Shown: positions 22,180-33,704, counted from the first letter of the stretch. The stretch: 64,000 nt of DNA from Erpetoichthys calabaricus (GCF_900747795.2 NC_041401.2:464823-528822), one strand, 5' to 3'. Notes: generated from the sequence alone by a model not told the origin. Numbers and translations are program-made.

Positions 22180-25100
22180 ATGGCTGGCTCTGCCCACTCC
22201 ATGGAGGTGGACCAGGGATACTTGGCGGGTCTGACTGCCCAAAGGAATGCCAGCGCCTTCTTCGAGAAGTTTGAGCGCAGCGAGCTGCAGGAGCTGCTGG
22301 CCCTGGTCTCCTGTAACTGGCTGCTGTCCACCGGAGACCAGAGGCTACCACTTGAGATGCCCCCGGGCATCATCTCCCAGATGAAGGGCTTCAGCAGCCC
22401 GAGCGTGGTCATTCTGGCCCCAGTGCACCCCCGCAGCGAGCTGGACTACAGAGAGGTCCACCAGATCATAAGGGAGCTGACCACCGGCATCTACTGCTTC
22501 AACCAGGTGCCCTCCGTCTGCCTGGAGGCCAACTTCGACAGCAGCACCTCGTGCCAAATGCCGCCGGCGTACTACGACACCAGAGTTGGGCAGGTGCTGA
22601 CCAGTGTGGACTACCTCATCAAGACGCTCTGGCATGGGGCCACCATGCCCAAGGAGAAGCGGCTTCGCTTTTCAGAGTTGTGGCGGACCAGCATGGACGT
22701 GGACTTGAATGGAGCACCGCAGACCAAGAAGGACATGGTGGGCGAGTTCCTGACCGCAGGTTAGTCTGCTCCGCGCCCACTGTGACCCCATGGGTGGCAT
22801 CTGAGCCACGGGTGCTGACAGTGTAACCACAATATGTGATGGGGCTCACCACAGAAAGGTGCCATACGGTCAAGGTGCCCGTAGTGCGTGCCAACCACAC
22901 AAACCCCCTAAATCTGCTGCTCTACACCTGTGGTGACGTCTGCTCCTCCGGCCCCCCAAATTCATTGTACTCCGCGACTTGCGCCAAGAAACTGCAGCGA
23001 CGTGTGGCTCTGTGGCTGGGTATCGCTGACTGTACTGGCGCTCAGGAGGGCGCTATAGGAGCTTAGGGCTGGAGTTGTGTGGTGAGCCTCCAGGGGGCAG
23101 TACAGCGCCACGGCTACAACACCAGCATGTGTGCCAGACGTGTCACTGCCGCTGCTCCTCGGTGTCATAAAGCACCTTGCATTGCTTTACAGGGGAACAA
23201 CAGGACGGTGACGTGGGGTTGGGCCTATCCTGGCAGCACTGGGCAGGGTGCCAGTCCATCACACACATGGCATAATCCATAAATGAGGGCAAGTAAGTTA
23301 AAGAGAGCCGAGCAGGTCCAGCGCAGGTTCAGGGGCAGGGCTGATGGAACTCGAGTCACAGAAAGTGGGCACCAGAGTCACCAGGCTAGGTGGTTGGCAC
23401 AGCGTGTGCGGTCGCAGCTGAGTCCACTTCTGCCAGTGGTGACGCCCTCCACTCCCAGTCCCTTACCTTGTCCTTTGTGCCCCCAGGTCTGGAGGATATC
23501 TCAAATGACCCAACGTACCATGGCATTTACGACGGGCAGGAGCAGAGGGACCCTAGCTTGGCACCGCAGACCCCAGCCGAGGTCCAGCTCTTCATGCAGC
23601 ACGCGGACCACTTGGGCCTGAAGCTGACGGCCTACCTGCAGAGCTTCGGGCAGCACGAGAACCTCTTTGTGTTCAGTGCCACCTACGGCCTGTCCAGCGT
23701 ACTGCGGGTGACCGAGGGGCAGATGGACGGTGTCACCTACCAGCGCCTGCAGCAGCGGCTCTCACGCCAGGTGGACGTGGTGCTCGAGCACCTGGAGAAG
23801 AAGCCGGACACCTGCCGGGATGTGGCCTGCCTCCATCTCATCAGCTTCCTCGTGCCATTCCTCATCAGCCTCAAGAAGAAAATGAAGATTCCAGCCGTCG
23901 AGCGTCTCCTGCCACCCGTTTCTGGTAAGTGCCTGGCACTGCCCCCTCCCCACTGGCCACCCAAGGGCAGCACTGGCTAACTACCAGCTGTTTGTGGTTT
24001 AGAAGACAAGCTGAAGACTGAGCGAGAGTTTCCACCGCTGCTCTTTGGCCCCGAATTCCGCTGCCGGCATTTCCAGCTGGAGCCCAACACGTATTGCCAT
24101 CTGCATGGTGGCATCGAGTTTGAGGTGGGAACGCCGCCCATGGAAGAAGTGTCCAAGGAAGTGAAGGTAGAGTTCTGGTGCCATGGCAGGGCAACGAGGG
24201 CACAAGACTGAAGCCTAAGTAGAACAGAGGGACAGAGAGAGTGGGCACCTAGTTGGGCAAGGGCACAGCAGGACGAGGTCTGTCATTGGCACAGCTGTCA
24301 GTGTGTACCCAGGCTGAAATTTTCTTCTGCACCCACTCAGGCTTCACTTGAAGATCTGCAGCGGGTTGCTACGGAGGGAGCCGAGCAGCTTCTGCGCCAA
24401 CGTGATGTCTACTGGGAGCAGTTGCCCCTGCCGGTGGTGCAGCTAGATGGGCGCAGGTAGGCAGTGTGGGCACAGGAGTCACCCTGCCCTTTGTTGTTCA
24501 CTTGTGCCCGCCCACTCATTTCTTGGTGTCTTTCACAGATTCTATGTGATTTCACTGGAGTTAGAAAGCTTTTACCAGCAGGCAAACCCGATGCCATGGT
24601 GGGGCGCCATGACCGAGACCATGAAAACACTGCGTGTCAGACGGCTGCCACTCAGCGACGTCCAGCTGCACGAGCAATTCAAGAAGACGTTTGGCTACCG
24701 AAAGGCCCTGAAATGCAAGGTATGGCAGCGGGTCTCGTTTGGGCACTTAAGCCGTTTGGCAGTGCCCAATGTGCCCCCTTCTCTTTTCAGAACCTGGCCT
24801 TCGGGCTCAAGTCGGCGGCCGAGAGGGGCCTGTCTGCCGTGCTGCACACCTTCGGCCGCAAGAACGCCGCCTCCCGCCTGCACGTCCTGGATGAGGGCGG
24901 CTACTCGCTTGTTCACGCCGCGGCCATCCACAACCGGGCCGCCATCATTTGCCAGCTGGCTATGGCAGGCATTCACTTGAGTCAAAAGGGCAGCGGGCAC
25001 TCCGGCCAGGCAGGTAAGCGGCTCAGAGCCAGGGTCTCGGCCGGCCACTGCCCCTCCTGGTCACCTCTGCTCTCTCCTCAGGTCTCACCCCCCTACACCT

Positions 25101-28100
25101 GGCGGCCCAGTGCGGCTCTCTGGAGGCCCTGAACTGCCTGCTGGGCCTGCGGGTGGACCACACGGCGGTGGACCGACGTGGCTGGACGGCCTTCCACTTT
25201 GCTTCGTTCTACGGGAACGTCCCCTGCATGCAGGCCCTGTACTGGAAGGACCCGGCCCTGGTGGACCGAGTGACCTCGGCCGAGTGAGTCAGCTAGCGGG
25301 TCCTGGGGTCCCTGAGGTCGCTTCGCTCTGACCCGCCCTCTGTCTGCCCGGCAGGTATGGCACCACTCCGCTGCTGCTGACCGCCATGTCCGGCTCTGTG
25401 GCCGCACTGCGGTATCTGCTGGCCATCGGGGCCGACTGGAGGAAGACGGACAGTTGTGGGAACAACCTGGCGCAGCTGGCGGCCCTCTACTGCCACATCG
25501 ACAGCCTGCGACTCCTCATTGACCTCCAGCTGGACGGCTTGCCTGTGTGGCACGTGCTTGTAGGTGTGTAACATGGTGCACTGCGCCGGGCACCAGCCTG
25601 ATGTGCCAGTGTATGACCCTTGTGCCCGTTTGTCCCCTTCTCTCTAGAAATGCTGTGCTCGGCTGACCAAGTGTCCAGGGAAATGGCAGTCCGGTGCCTG
25701 GAAGTGCTTTCTGTGGCTGCGGGCAACTTCTGGGAGGACATCGTTAAAGCAGGTGACAAAAGCCACCAGGCCTATGCTGCCAGTGCCTAGCAATGGCTGG
25801 CATGTCACTCACTCAACTTCCTGGCTCCTGTCTGCAGGGGGCGTCCCAGCATTGGTGGATTTGCTGCGTGGCCAGGGGGGGGCGCTGCAGTGTGTGGCAG
25901 CTGGCGTCCTCTGTAACGTCTCCAGACACGAGTCGGCTGCCACCGCCATTGTGCTGAGTGGCGCCACGCCAGTCCTCATTGAACTGCTTGGCAGTCCGCA
26001 GGCCGAGCTGCAGTCCCGCAGCTCCCTCATCCTGGCCGACCTCGCCCGCCAGAGTGGCCACCAGACCCTCATAGCACAGCTGGTAAGCTGAACTGGCAGT
26101 CAGACACAACCTTACTAAGGTCCACGAGTGTGACCTGCCTACTCTGTCCCATCAGGGTGGCATTCGCCCGTTGGTGCAGCTGCTTGGCTCCGAGATCGAG
26201 GACGTGCTGGTCAACGCCGTGGACTGCATTCGAGGCCTGTGTGTCCACAACTCGGCCAATCAGAGTGCAGTGGTGCAGGAAGGCGGGGCTCCGCTGCTGG
26301 TGGAGCTGCTGACCGTCAAGTCTGGTAAGTGCCTGCAAGTCTGGGTGTGCCCACCCCGGGCTGTGCCCGCCTTCTTTTAATGGCACCTTCTCGCTCTGTG
26401 AATGCACAGATGTCCTGCAGTGCAGTGCAGCGGCCGCTCTTGCCGAACTTGCCAGGAATCACCAGAGAAATCAGGATGCCATCGCGGAGGCCGGGGCGGT
26501 CAGCCCACTGGTCAGCCTCATCAGCGGGCGCAAGACCACAGTGCAGGTGGCAGCTGCCATGGCTGTAGAGGCCTTGGCTGACCACAACCCCGCCATCCAG
26601 CAGAGGTTCCTGCGCACCGACCTAACAAGACATTTGCTGCGGCTGCTTAAGGTAGGGCTGCGGGTGAGGGTCTTGGCACAGGTGGGCACCGCTGATAACC
26701 GAGAACTGTGCTCTTCCCACAGGTTTTCCAGCTGCAGGTTAGAGAGCAGGGCGCTGTGGCCCTGTGGGCACTTGCCGGACAGACGCTAAAGCAGCAAAAG
26801 CAGATGGCCGAGATTATCGGGCTGAACTTCATCCTCGACCTGGCGATGGCACCGTCTGACAGGATGCGGCAGGTCGGTGAGTGGCCCACCTGTGCTCTGC
26901 TATTCCTGGCACTGAGCGCGCACTTGGTATACCCATGTGTTGTCCTTCACAGGGTGCCAAGCGATCATCGCTCTGAGCCGCAACAGCCGGGCCTGGCAGG
27001 AACAGATATGCAAGGAGGACGGCGTGAGCCCGCTGGCGCGTCTGCTAAGGGCACCCAAGACCACAGAGACCACCCTGCTGGCCGTCATCAAGGCCTTGGG
27101 TTCACTGTGTGTGGGTGAGTGACTACGAGTGTCCGGTGTGCCCAGCCCACTCCTTTCACGTCGCCTTGTCTCACTTTGTCCTTGCTGGTCTCTTCTAGGT
27201 GTGGCACACACCAACAGTGCCAGCAGCCAGCGTGCCATCATGGATGCCCATTCCGCCCCGGTTCTGATTGATCTGCTGATGAGTCACCAGTGCCGAATGG
27301 TGAAGGTAAGAGCAGCCCTGGGGGTCGGTGTGCCCTTGGCCACAAGGCTGAGGTGGTGCCCGCTGCCCATCCCATTTCTCTTTACAGGTGAGGGCAGCTC
27401 AGACTCTTGCCAGCTTAGTGCTAGGCAACCCAGAGCTCCAGGTGTGGCTTCGTAGCGAGGAGCAATTCAGTTATACCCACGTGTTGGAGCTTCTTCAGGA
27501 CCAGGTATGCCTGGGTGCCAGCGGGCACATTCTTGCAAGTCTTAGCACCCCATAACCACCGTCTTTTGTGATTCTGCCCGCAGGATGTCGGCCTCCAGGC
27601 AGGCTATGCCCTCACCCTCTTTGCCTATAACAGCACCCTGCAGCAGGCAGTCATGCTCGAGTGTGGTGGCATCTCTTTGTCCAGCTACGAGCCGTTCCTG
27701 CACTCAGATGATGAGACTGCCAGGGCAAAGGCAGCATTTCAGGTGAGAGCAGGCAAGCGGAGCCGTCATTGCCACGGATGCTTGAATTGGGGGGTAGAGC
27801 AGTGCCAGTAGTGTGCCCACTTATGGGGGCTCTGCCTCATTTCATTGCAGGTTGTGGTTTTGGCTAAAGTCATAGTGGACGCCGAGCAGGTCACCCTCTC
27901 GGCCCGTGGTGTCACCATCCTGGTGGAGCTGCTCAGTTCCAAGCAACCCAGGACAGTCGCCCTGACAGGTAAGCCCATGCCAAGTGTGCCACCTCCTGGT
28001 CCCATGCCACTGTATTACTCTAATCTTATTGTGTGCCAGGTGAACTCCTTGCCAGTTTGTGTCACACAAGAGCGGGCATCCCAGACGCCATCACCAGCCT

Positions 28101-28808
28101 GGGTGCCGTGGAGCACCTGTGTGGGCACCTGTATTCTGGCCATGAACAGGTAGGTCAGGCCGAGGGGGTACGGCTGCCCTGCTCCCTCATGTGATGCCCA
28201 TGGAGTGCTGTGTCTGTCCCTAGGTCCGTGCCGCCTGTGCCATCGCCCTTGGCTACCTCACGTTCCACCGGCCCGCTCATCGCCTCCTACTGGCGCAGTG
28301 TCGCAATCAGCCAGGACTCTACAGCCTCCTGCTTGCCAACATCTCCCAAGATGGTAAAATCTGTAAGGTGTTCACAGATGAATTCAAGCGGCAGCAGACG
28401 ATCGGTCTGCCCTCCCAGAGGTAGGGGCGGTGGAGGGAGTGCCTGGCGCTGCCCATCTCCTGCCATCACACACTAACCTGACTTATCTTTTATTGCAGTT
28501 TGGTTATCAATGGAGGCCCACCGGTGACCCCATGCCACGGTATGTGTGTGTTAGCCATTTAGTGCCACCTGTGTTTGTCATCAGGGGTCACTCGCCAAGG
28601 ATCCACCACTATGCCCTTATGCCAACTTGTCCTTTCTAATGCAGGGAGACCAAAGACAGCGTCTGCCACCCACAGCCTCCACAATGTGCTTGTCGAGCGG
28701 GTGCCACGCTCCAAGTCAGCTCCAGGGACCCAGGGCTCAGTGGCCAGCGGAACCAAGTGCCACGGACAGGCGGGAGGGAAAAGCGACAAGACACAGTGGG
28801 AGAGATGA
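22180..28808 (+). CDS. ANKAR: ANKAR, ankyrin and armadillo repeat-containing protein
   Basis: 22 coding exons, 1400 residues (human about 1434). Exon ends: 22180-22759, 23487-23924, 24003-24166, 24341-24456, 24539-24719, 24791-25013, 25082-25283, 25355-25563, 25648-25752, 25838-26082, 26156-26324, 26410-26651, 26723-26876, 26953-27114, 27199-27305, 27388-27504, 27584-27742, 27851-27968, 28040-28149, 28224-28420, 28499-28539, 28645-28808. All junctions are GT-AG and phases agree throughout. Matches to human ANKAR from memory include ASAFFEKFERSELQELL, REVHQIIRELTTGIYC, KEQGAVALWALAGQTL-like text in exon 13 and SARGVTILVELL. An N-terminal unique region (about 1-520) is followed by four or five ankyrin repeats (about 525-700: GLTPLHLAAQCGSLEAL, YGTTPLLLTAMSGSV) and armadillo repeats to about 1300. 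The molecular role is unknown; the repeats indicate protein binding. The first ATG lies seven bases after an acceptor, so a noncoding exon exists upstream. Confidence 0.98.
23205..23285 (+). repeat. repeat fragment in ANKAR intron 1
   Basis: GGCAGCACTGGGCAGGGTGC followed by CAGTCCATCACACACATGGC is a degraded piece of the same fish repeat family as 4075-4320. Confidence 0.45.
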
Positions 28809-28838
28809 GCCCAAGGGCCACCTAAGACTGGCACAGCC

Positions 28839-28844
28839 TTTATT
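28839..28844 (-). terminator. OSGEPL1 poly(A) signal
   Basis: AATAAA on the minus strand, 27 nt past the OSGEPL1 stop and 30 nt from the ANKAR stop. ANKAR has no close AATAAA on its own strand; an ATTAAA occurs at 29519-29524, inside OSGEPL1. Confidence 0.75.
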
Positions 28845-28870
28845 GTCAACAGGAATCCAAGGCCCATCCC

Positions 28871-31800
28871 TCATGTTGCCAGTCTCAGCCTCACGGGTGG
28901 CAGCGTGATGGCACTTTGCTTTACCTCCTCAGAAATGTCTGTGCCAAAGGTCGCCCTGCATAGTGGGAAAGAAGGGGACAAAAGTGACTGCAGCAGCTGC
29001 TAGTGGCTCGGGTGCCAAGAACCACCAGTATTACGCACTTACTTTGGCTGGTACCTAATGCCCGCTGGACTGGGGAGGATGCCGATGCCCTCTCGGAGCC
29101 GTTCAATGCCATTCCTAGGGGACAATGACAGACATGTTTATCACACGTGTCTCACAACCACAGTGCAGTGTGCCAGTCCAATACTCACCAAGCTACCATG
29201 GCACCGTTATCTGTGCAGAGCCGAGGAGGAGGACACAGCAGCTCAAGTCCACTGGCATCACTGATAACCTGCAGCAGCTGCCTGGCATACCGATTGCTTG
29301 CTACACCCCCGGAAACGACCTGCGGCAAGAGATCATGGGCTGGTTACCTTGGGTCTAGTGCCAACTGATTGCCAAGTTTCTTATTTGTAATAATCACAGG
29401 TGCCCAAATGTTGGCAGGTCAGGATTTGGTTCTGAACCTCGCCTCTGCCAAAACTTGATAGGATGTTAGTTGTGTGTGCCAAGTGAGTACTGGGGCGGGC
29501 ACCAGGTTTTGGAAGACCATTAAAGCTGGCATATGGGGTATGTATGTGGCATATTTCTGGCAGTCACGTACAAGTGTGGGGCTCCTCTCTGGCAGTAGAC
29601 TCCTCGCTTTACAGAACAGGATGGCACGGTGAGTCCTCTTGGCGATATGGGCACAGACAGCATGCTGAGCTGCAGCACAAACGTCAGCCACACAGGACAG
29701 GACCTGACCGTCCCGCACACCTGCAAGATAAACGCGACAAGTTTAGTGGGCACAGTGGCATTGGCTCCTGCCCCTCAGTGCAGTGCCCTCTTACCCTCCT
29801 CCTGCTCTAGTCTGGCGATCGTCCGTTCAACTTGCGTTCGAAGGCCGGCAAATGAGAAGTTGCAATCCAAGTGGCGCCCCATCGGAGTCCGCAGGTTAAA
29901 CTTCAGTCTGTCCCCTTGTAGTGCCAGGTGCTCCACGGCCTGCCCGCCTCCCATTGCACGGCACTCTGGGTGCCCAGCCAAGGACAGCCTCCTGGCAATC
30001 TGTCCAGAGAAAGCGTGACAGCAGTGAGCCCCAGGGCCGCCAGGCGAGCTGGTGCCCTCTCACTGGGTCTCACCTTATCCAGAGAGTCTCCCGGCGCCTC
30101 GTCCAGCGCCTGTCCCAGCAGCAGGAAGTCGGACACCCCCCTGGCCAGTGCCAGCAGGGCGTGACCACCAGAGACGAGCAGGACCAGGAAAGGGAAGGGC
30201 AGGGGCCGCACCATGCGAACGGTCAGGGCGTGCGCCTCCATGTGGTGGACGGGGATGAAGGGCGTCGGGAGGCCCTGTAGAAGTGTGCCAGTGAACTCGA
30301 GTCCAACAGACAAGCTGAGGGCCAGTCCAGGCTTCACGGTGGTGGCCACGGCAGACAGGTCACTGGCACGCAGTCCGCTCTTCTCGAGGGCTTCCTGGAC
30401 GATCCGGGCGATGTGCTGCCGGTGCAGCACCTGAGCCACGTGTGGGATAATCCCACCAGTCCTGAAACGAGAAGAGAGGCCATCTGTCACCACAGCTGTC
30501 ACTTGTCAGACAGGAGCAAAGGGGAACGATGTTAGGCAGAGCGGGGAGGAGTAAAGGGTGATCCAGATGGCACGGACTGGCGAGAAATCACATGTCAATA
30601 GCAGGGAGAAGTATAGGGTGACAAAGAGAAGAGTGACCCCACTGGGTGGACAGGTGAGCCAAATGGCACCCATCATGGAGGAGTTGTCACGTGGTCAGTG
30701 TCCACCGAGGCAGAATCAAGACTGGCCAGGGCAGTACAGAGCAGGGAGGAGGAAAGGGTGGCTGGCATGACAACTTACGTGGATGGAGAAAAGCCTGGCA
30801 GGGACAGCAAATGCGGTAAACATGGAAAAATGACAATGACACAAAGATGGTGGGGGTGCTAAGTAAAGGGTGACACGGACCGGGACTCCCTGCCGGTTTA
30901 CTTTTCCTGACCTGTAGTTTTAAATCTCATTTGAGCACAATAATCTGATGAATGCACACCCAAGGACAGCAAACCCCCTTGAACCCGAATACACCCAAGG
31001 ACAGCAAACCCCCTTGAACCCGGACTCATCACAAGCAGCCCTGGCTCGAGGTTTTACTTTAGCAACGAGGAGGTGGAGCTCGAAATCTCCATCACATTTG
31101 AGCTCTTTTCGGCCCTGACGTTCCTACGTTACAAATGGCAGCCAATAGCGCACATGTGGACCACGAGGCCGAGGAGGGCGTTCGTGGCCGTTCTTGTATC
31201 GTGTGCCATTCACCGTTGGCTCCCTCCGTCCACCAGCCACCCATCTACTCGACAAGAAAGCGCTACTGCCTCCTGTGTGGGCGTGGCCGGTCCTTCTGAG
31301 CGATCTGATTGGTCAGTTTGCCTTTGGCAGGTCAATGGAAGGGATGATAACACAACCGAGGAAGGAAGCGGTGGGCATGACACTGGCATGCAGGGGGTAC
31401 ACAGAAGGCAGGAGATCATTGAAGTATTTTTAAATGTATTCGATTACCTGGGTAAACAAAGCTAGTGAGAACACCACGTGGTATGAAGACAAGTGAGGGG
31501 CTCCTCCCCGCTTTCCCGGCTTCTTTGGTCCTTTGTGCACGTGGGGAATTTCTCCATTTTAAACAATAAAATTCATGTCTGCAAAGCACCGAGAAGGTGA
31601 CAACATGACAAACGGGAAGGCAAAGACCCTCGCAATCCGCGGAAAGGAGAACTCCAAAGTGGCCACCCCGGCATCTCTGCCAATGTCTGTCTGTCTGTCA
31701 CACACTCTTTCTCTCTCTCTCTCTGCGACAGATATGACGCTTGAAAGGCGCTATACTAACGCCTCGCTCTGCTTTAGAACAATCGAAGCTCGACAAACAT

Positions 31801-32062
31801 AACGAGGTCATCCGAGCGCCAATCCCCACCGATACCATTCAACAGGTTGGTCCGTGCCCGGCGGCGCCTACCTGAGGTGCTCTTCCTTCTGCGAGTGCAG
31901 CGCCTCCCCCAGCACTCGGCCGTGCTCGTCCACCACCGCCGCCCCGGTGTCATCGCAGCTGCTCTCGATCCCCAGCACGACGCGGGGCCTCCGGGACGAT
32001 AAGCAATGTACGCGCGAGCCGAAGCGCCACAGTCGCCATGCCCGAAGACGCGCGCGCAGCAT
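28871..32062 (-). CDS. OSGEPL1: OSGEPL1, mitochondrial tRNA N6-adenosine threonylcarbamoyltransferase
   Basis: Seven coding exons in transcript order: 32062-31872, 30461-30074, 29999-29795, 29720-29572, 29319-29189, 29114-29043 and 28955-28871 (stop included), 406 residues (human 414). It belongs to the TsaD/Kae1/Qri7 family, which transfers threonylcarbamoyl to A37 of ANN-decoding tRNAs (t6A); OSGEPL1 does this in mitochondria. Seen motifs: VVLGIESSCDDTGAAVVDE (nucleotide-binding fold start), HHMEAHA at residues 136-142 (metal-binding histidines), LLVSGGHALLAL, and CPPPRLCTDNGAMVAWNG near the C-terminus. The N-terminus MLRARLRAWRLWRFGSR is Arg-rich without acidic residues, as expected for a mitochondrial presequence. 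Exon 4 uses donor CTT|GTACGT, fixed by frame with VVSGGVASN. It converges on ANKAR and is divergent from ADAT3. Confidence 0.98.
30540..30870 (+). repeat. imperfect minisatellite-like block in OSGEPL1 intron 1
   Basis: Degenerate copies of a unit like AGCAGGGAGAAGTAWAGGGT occur near 30541, 30600, 30739 and 30865, spaced irregularly. Decayed tandem or segmental repeat; no function implied. Confidence 0.4.
30956..31024 (+). repeat. 35-bp tandem duplication
   Basis: Two adjacent near-identical 35-bp copies (30956-30990 and 30991-31024), each beginning ACACCCAAGGACAGCAAACC. Almost no divergence, so recent. Lies in OSGEPL1 intron 1. Confidence 0.9.
31686..31770 (+). repeat. CTGT/CT simple repeats and retroposon tail
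   Basis: (CTGT)n at 31686-31700, (TC)n at 31709-31724, then CGCTTGAAAGGCGCTATACT, a phrase typical of the tails of fish LINEs and SINEs. Confidence 0.5.
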
Positions 32063-32460
32063 GCCGATGCCGCCTCCGGCTTCCCCGGAAGTAAACGCTC
32101 GACGAGGTCACACGGCTCAAAAGAGTCCGGCGATCAACGCAGAGCGAGACTTTTGTTCCCGAAGCAACCTGGAAGGTCGGAGAGCGAAACGCCGAGAGGC
32201 GGCCAGCCGACCTGCCCGTCCCGACGAGGAGCTTCTTCGTCTCCGCTGCCCGGTAAGACGGCGCTTGTTGACAGATGTGAAGTTGCTCGGTTAGCAGGCA
32301 GGCAGACTGCGCAGCTCAAACGGCTTTCTAGTAGCATCCGCGAAACGCCGTGGCGGCCCGCTATTCAGTCGGTAACGGGGGGCCTTAGTGCCCGCTGTTT
32401 GTGCGCCGGGCTCAGTTGGACCTGGCGGGCTGGCGTCGTTACTTCCCGGGGCTTGACCGG
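31860..32460. promoter_or_regulatory. shared divergent CpG promoter of OSGEPL1 and ADAT3
   Basis: CpG-dense block covering OSGEPL1 exon 1 (start codon at 32062-32060, minus) and the probable noncoding first exon of ADAT3, whose donor CCG|GTAAGA falls at 32252/32253 (plus). The OSGEPL1 ATG and this donor are only 190 bp apart. Head-to-head layout is read from sequence; shared regulation is inferred. Confidence 0.75.
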
Positions 32461-32656
32461 TGATCTGAGCCCCGCCTGCTCTCATTCGGAGGAGTTCATG
32501 ATTCCTTATTATGAGGCTGACGTCCTTATGCCGATGGCTCAGCTCCTGTTTGGAGCACAAGCAGGTCAAGTGACTCGCTGAGGGTCTGAAGGCCAATGAC
32601 CCAAGCACTGCACCCCACGCTTTACTTTCTTTTTGTGTTTGCCCCTTGCAGATGCC

Positions 32657-33694
32657 ATGGAGCCCGAGTGCAAGCGGAGGAAGACTGGCACTGGTGCCCT
32701 GCTGTCCTGGGACGTGGTGCCCGTGCTGTCTCCCGAGCAGTGCCAGGACGTGGAGCTGCTGGAGGCCTACGCTGCCCCCATCTTCAACAAGAGGGAGACG
32801 TCGCGCCTGGTGAAGGAGCTGGCCACCGTGTGTCCTCTAGCTGGTCTGCCACACATCAAGAGGGTGCGGGCCTGTCCGGACAAGCTCAGCCCTCACCCCC
32901 TTGAGGTGCTCATCTGTTTGGCAGACCACAAGGCGCACCAGGAGGTGCCATCTCTGGATATGCTCCTAGCAGGGGCCGGGCCCATTGACTCCTCCAGTCT
33001 TGGAAGGCCATTTTTGGTGCGGATAGCGGCCCGGCCCCCTCTGACGAGACAGCAGTTCGAGAAGGCCAGTCGTCACTGGCCAACCTCCTTCCATGAGGAC
33101 AAGCAGGTGACAGTGGCCTTGCGAGGTGACCTCTTCACAGAAGAGCGTAAAACGAGAATGCAAACATACATGGAGCTGGCGATCCAAGCTGCAGTGGCAG
33201 GCCAGGCGCAGGGCATGGAGGCGGTGGGAGCGGTGCTGGTGGAGCCTGATTCGGGCTCTGTTCTTGCAGTGGGACATGACTGTCGCTATGGCCCCAGCCC
33301 TTTGCTCCACGCAGTCATGGTGTGTATTGACCTGGCAGCACATGGGCAAGGAGGGGGCGCCTACAAATACAAAGACTACCTGGCCTGTCGCTTTGTGAGG
33401 GCAGTGTCAGGGGTCCACCCTACAGCTGAAGAAGGAGGCCATGAGGAACTGCCATACATTTGCACTGGTTATGATCTGTATGTGACCAGAGAGCCTTGTG
33501 TCATGTGCGCCATGGCCTTGGTGCATTCCAGAATACGCAGGGTCTTCTTCGGGGTGCCCACGCCTGATGGAGCTTTAGGCAGCAGATATAAAATTCACAC
33601 CCAGAAAGACTTGAATCACCATTATGAGGTGTTCCGAGGAGTCATGGCGCACGAGTGTGAGCAGCTGAGTAACAGAACAGCTGGCACGTTTTAA
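32657..33694 (+). CDS. ADAT3: ADAT3, non-catalytic subunit of tRNA wobble adenosine deaminase
   Basis: Single coding exon, 345 residues (human about 351). ADAT2-ADAT3 deaminates A34 to inosine in tRNAs; ADAT3 is the structural, tRNA-binding partner. Seen: RPPLTRQQFEKASRHWPTSF and FHEDKQVT in the N-terminal half, then the deaminase fold with LLHAVMVCIDL (His218-Ala219-Val220, where active deaminases have H-A-E, so the catalytic glutamate is Val as in the family) and EPCVMCAMALVHSRIRRVFF (Cys281, Cys284, the other zinc ligands), GTRF-like text GSRYKIHTQKDLNHHYEVF at the end. The ATG at 32657 is chosen because MEPE opens the human protein too; another ATG at 32652 is out of frame. A 5' noncoding exon ending at 32252 and an intron ending at 32651 are likely. 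AATAAA follows the stop by 10 nt. Neighbour OSGEPL1 also modifies the tRNA anticodon loop. Confidence 0.98.
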   Translation: MEPECKRRKTGTGALLSWDVVPVLSPEQCQDVELLEAYAAPIFNKRETSRLVKELATVCPLAGLPHIKRVRACPDKLSPHPLEVLICLADHKAHQEVPSLDMLLAGAGPIDSSSLGRPFLVRIAARPPLTRQQFEKASRHWPTSFHEDKQVTVALRGDLFTEERKTRMQTYMELAIQAAVAGQAQGMEAVGAVLVEPDSGSVLAVGHDCRYGPSPLLHAVMVCIDLAAHGQGGGAYKYKDYLACRFVRAVSGVHPTAEEGGHEELPYICTGYDLYVTREPCVMCAMALVHSRIRRVFFGVPTPDGALGSRYKIHTQKDLNHHYEVFRGVMAHECEQLSNRTAGTF

Positions 33695-33704
33695 TGTAGT
33701 TTTT

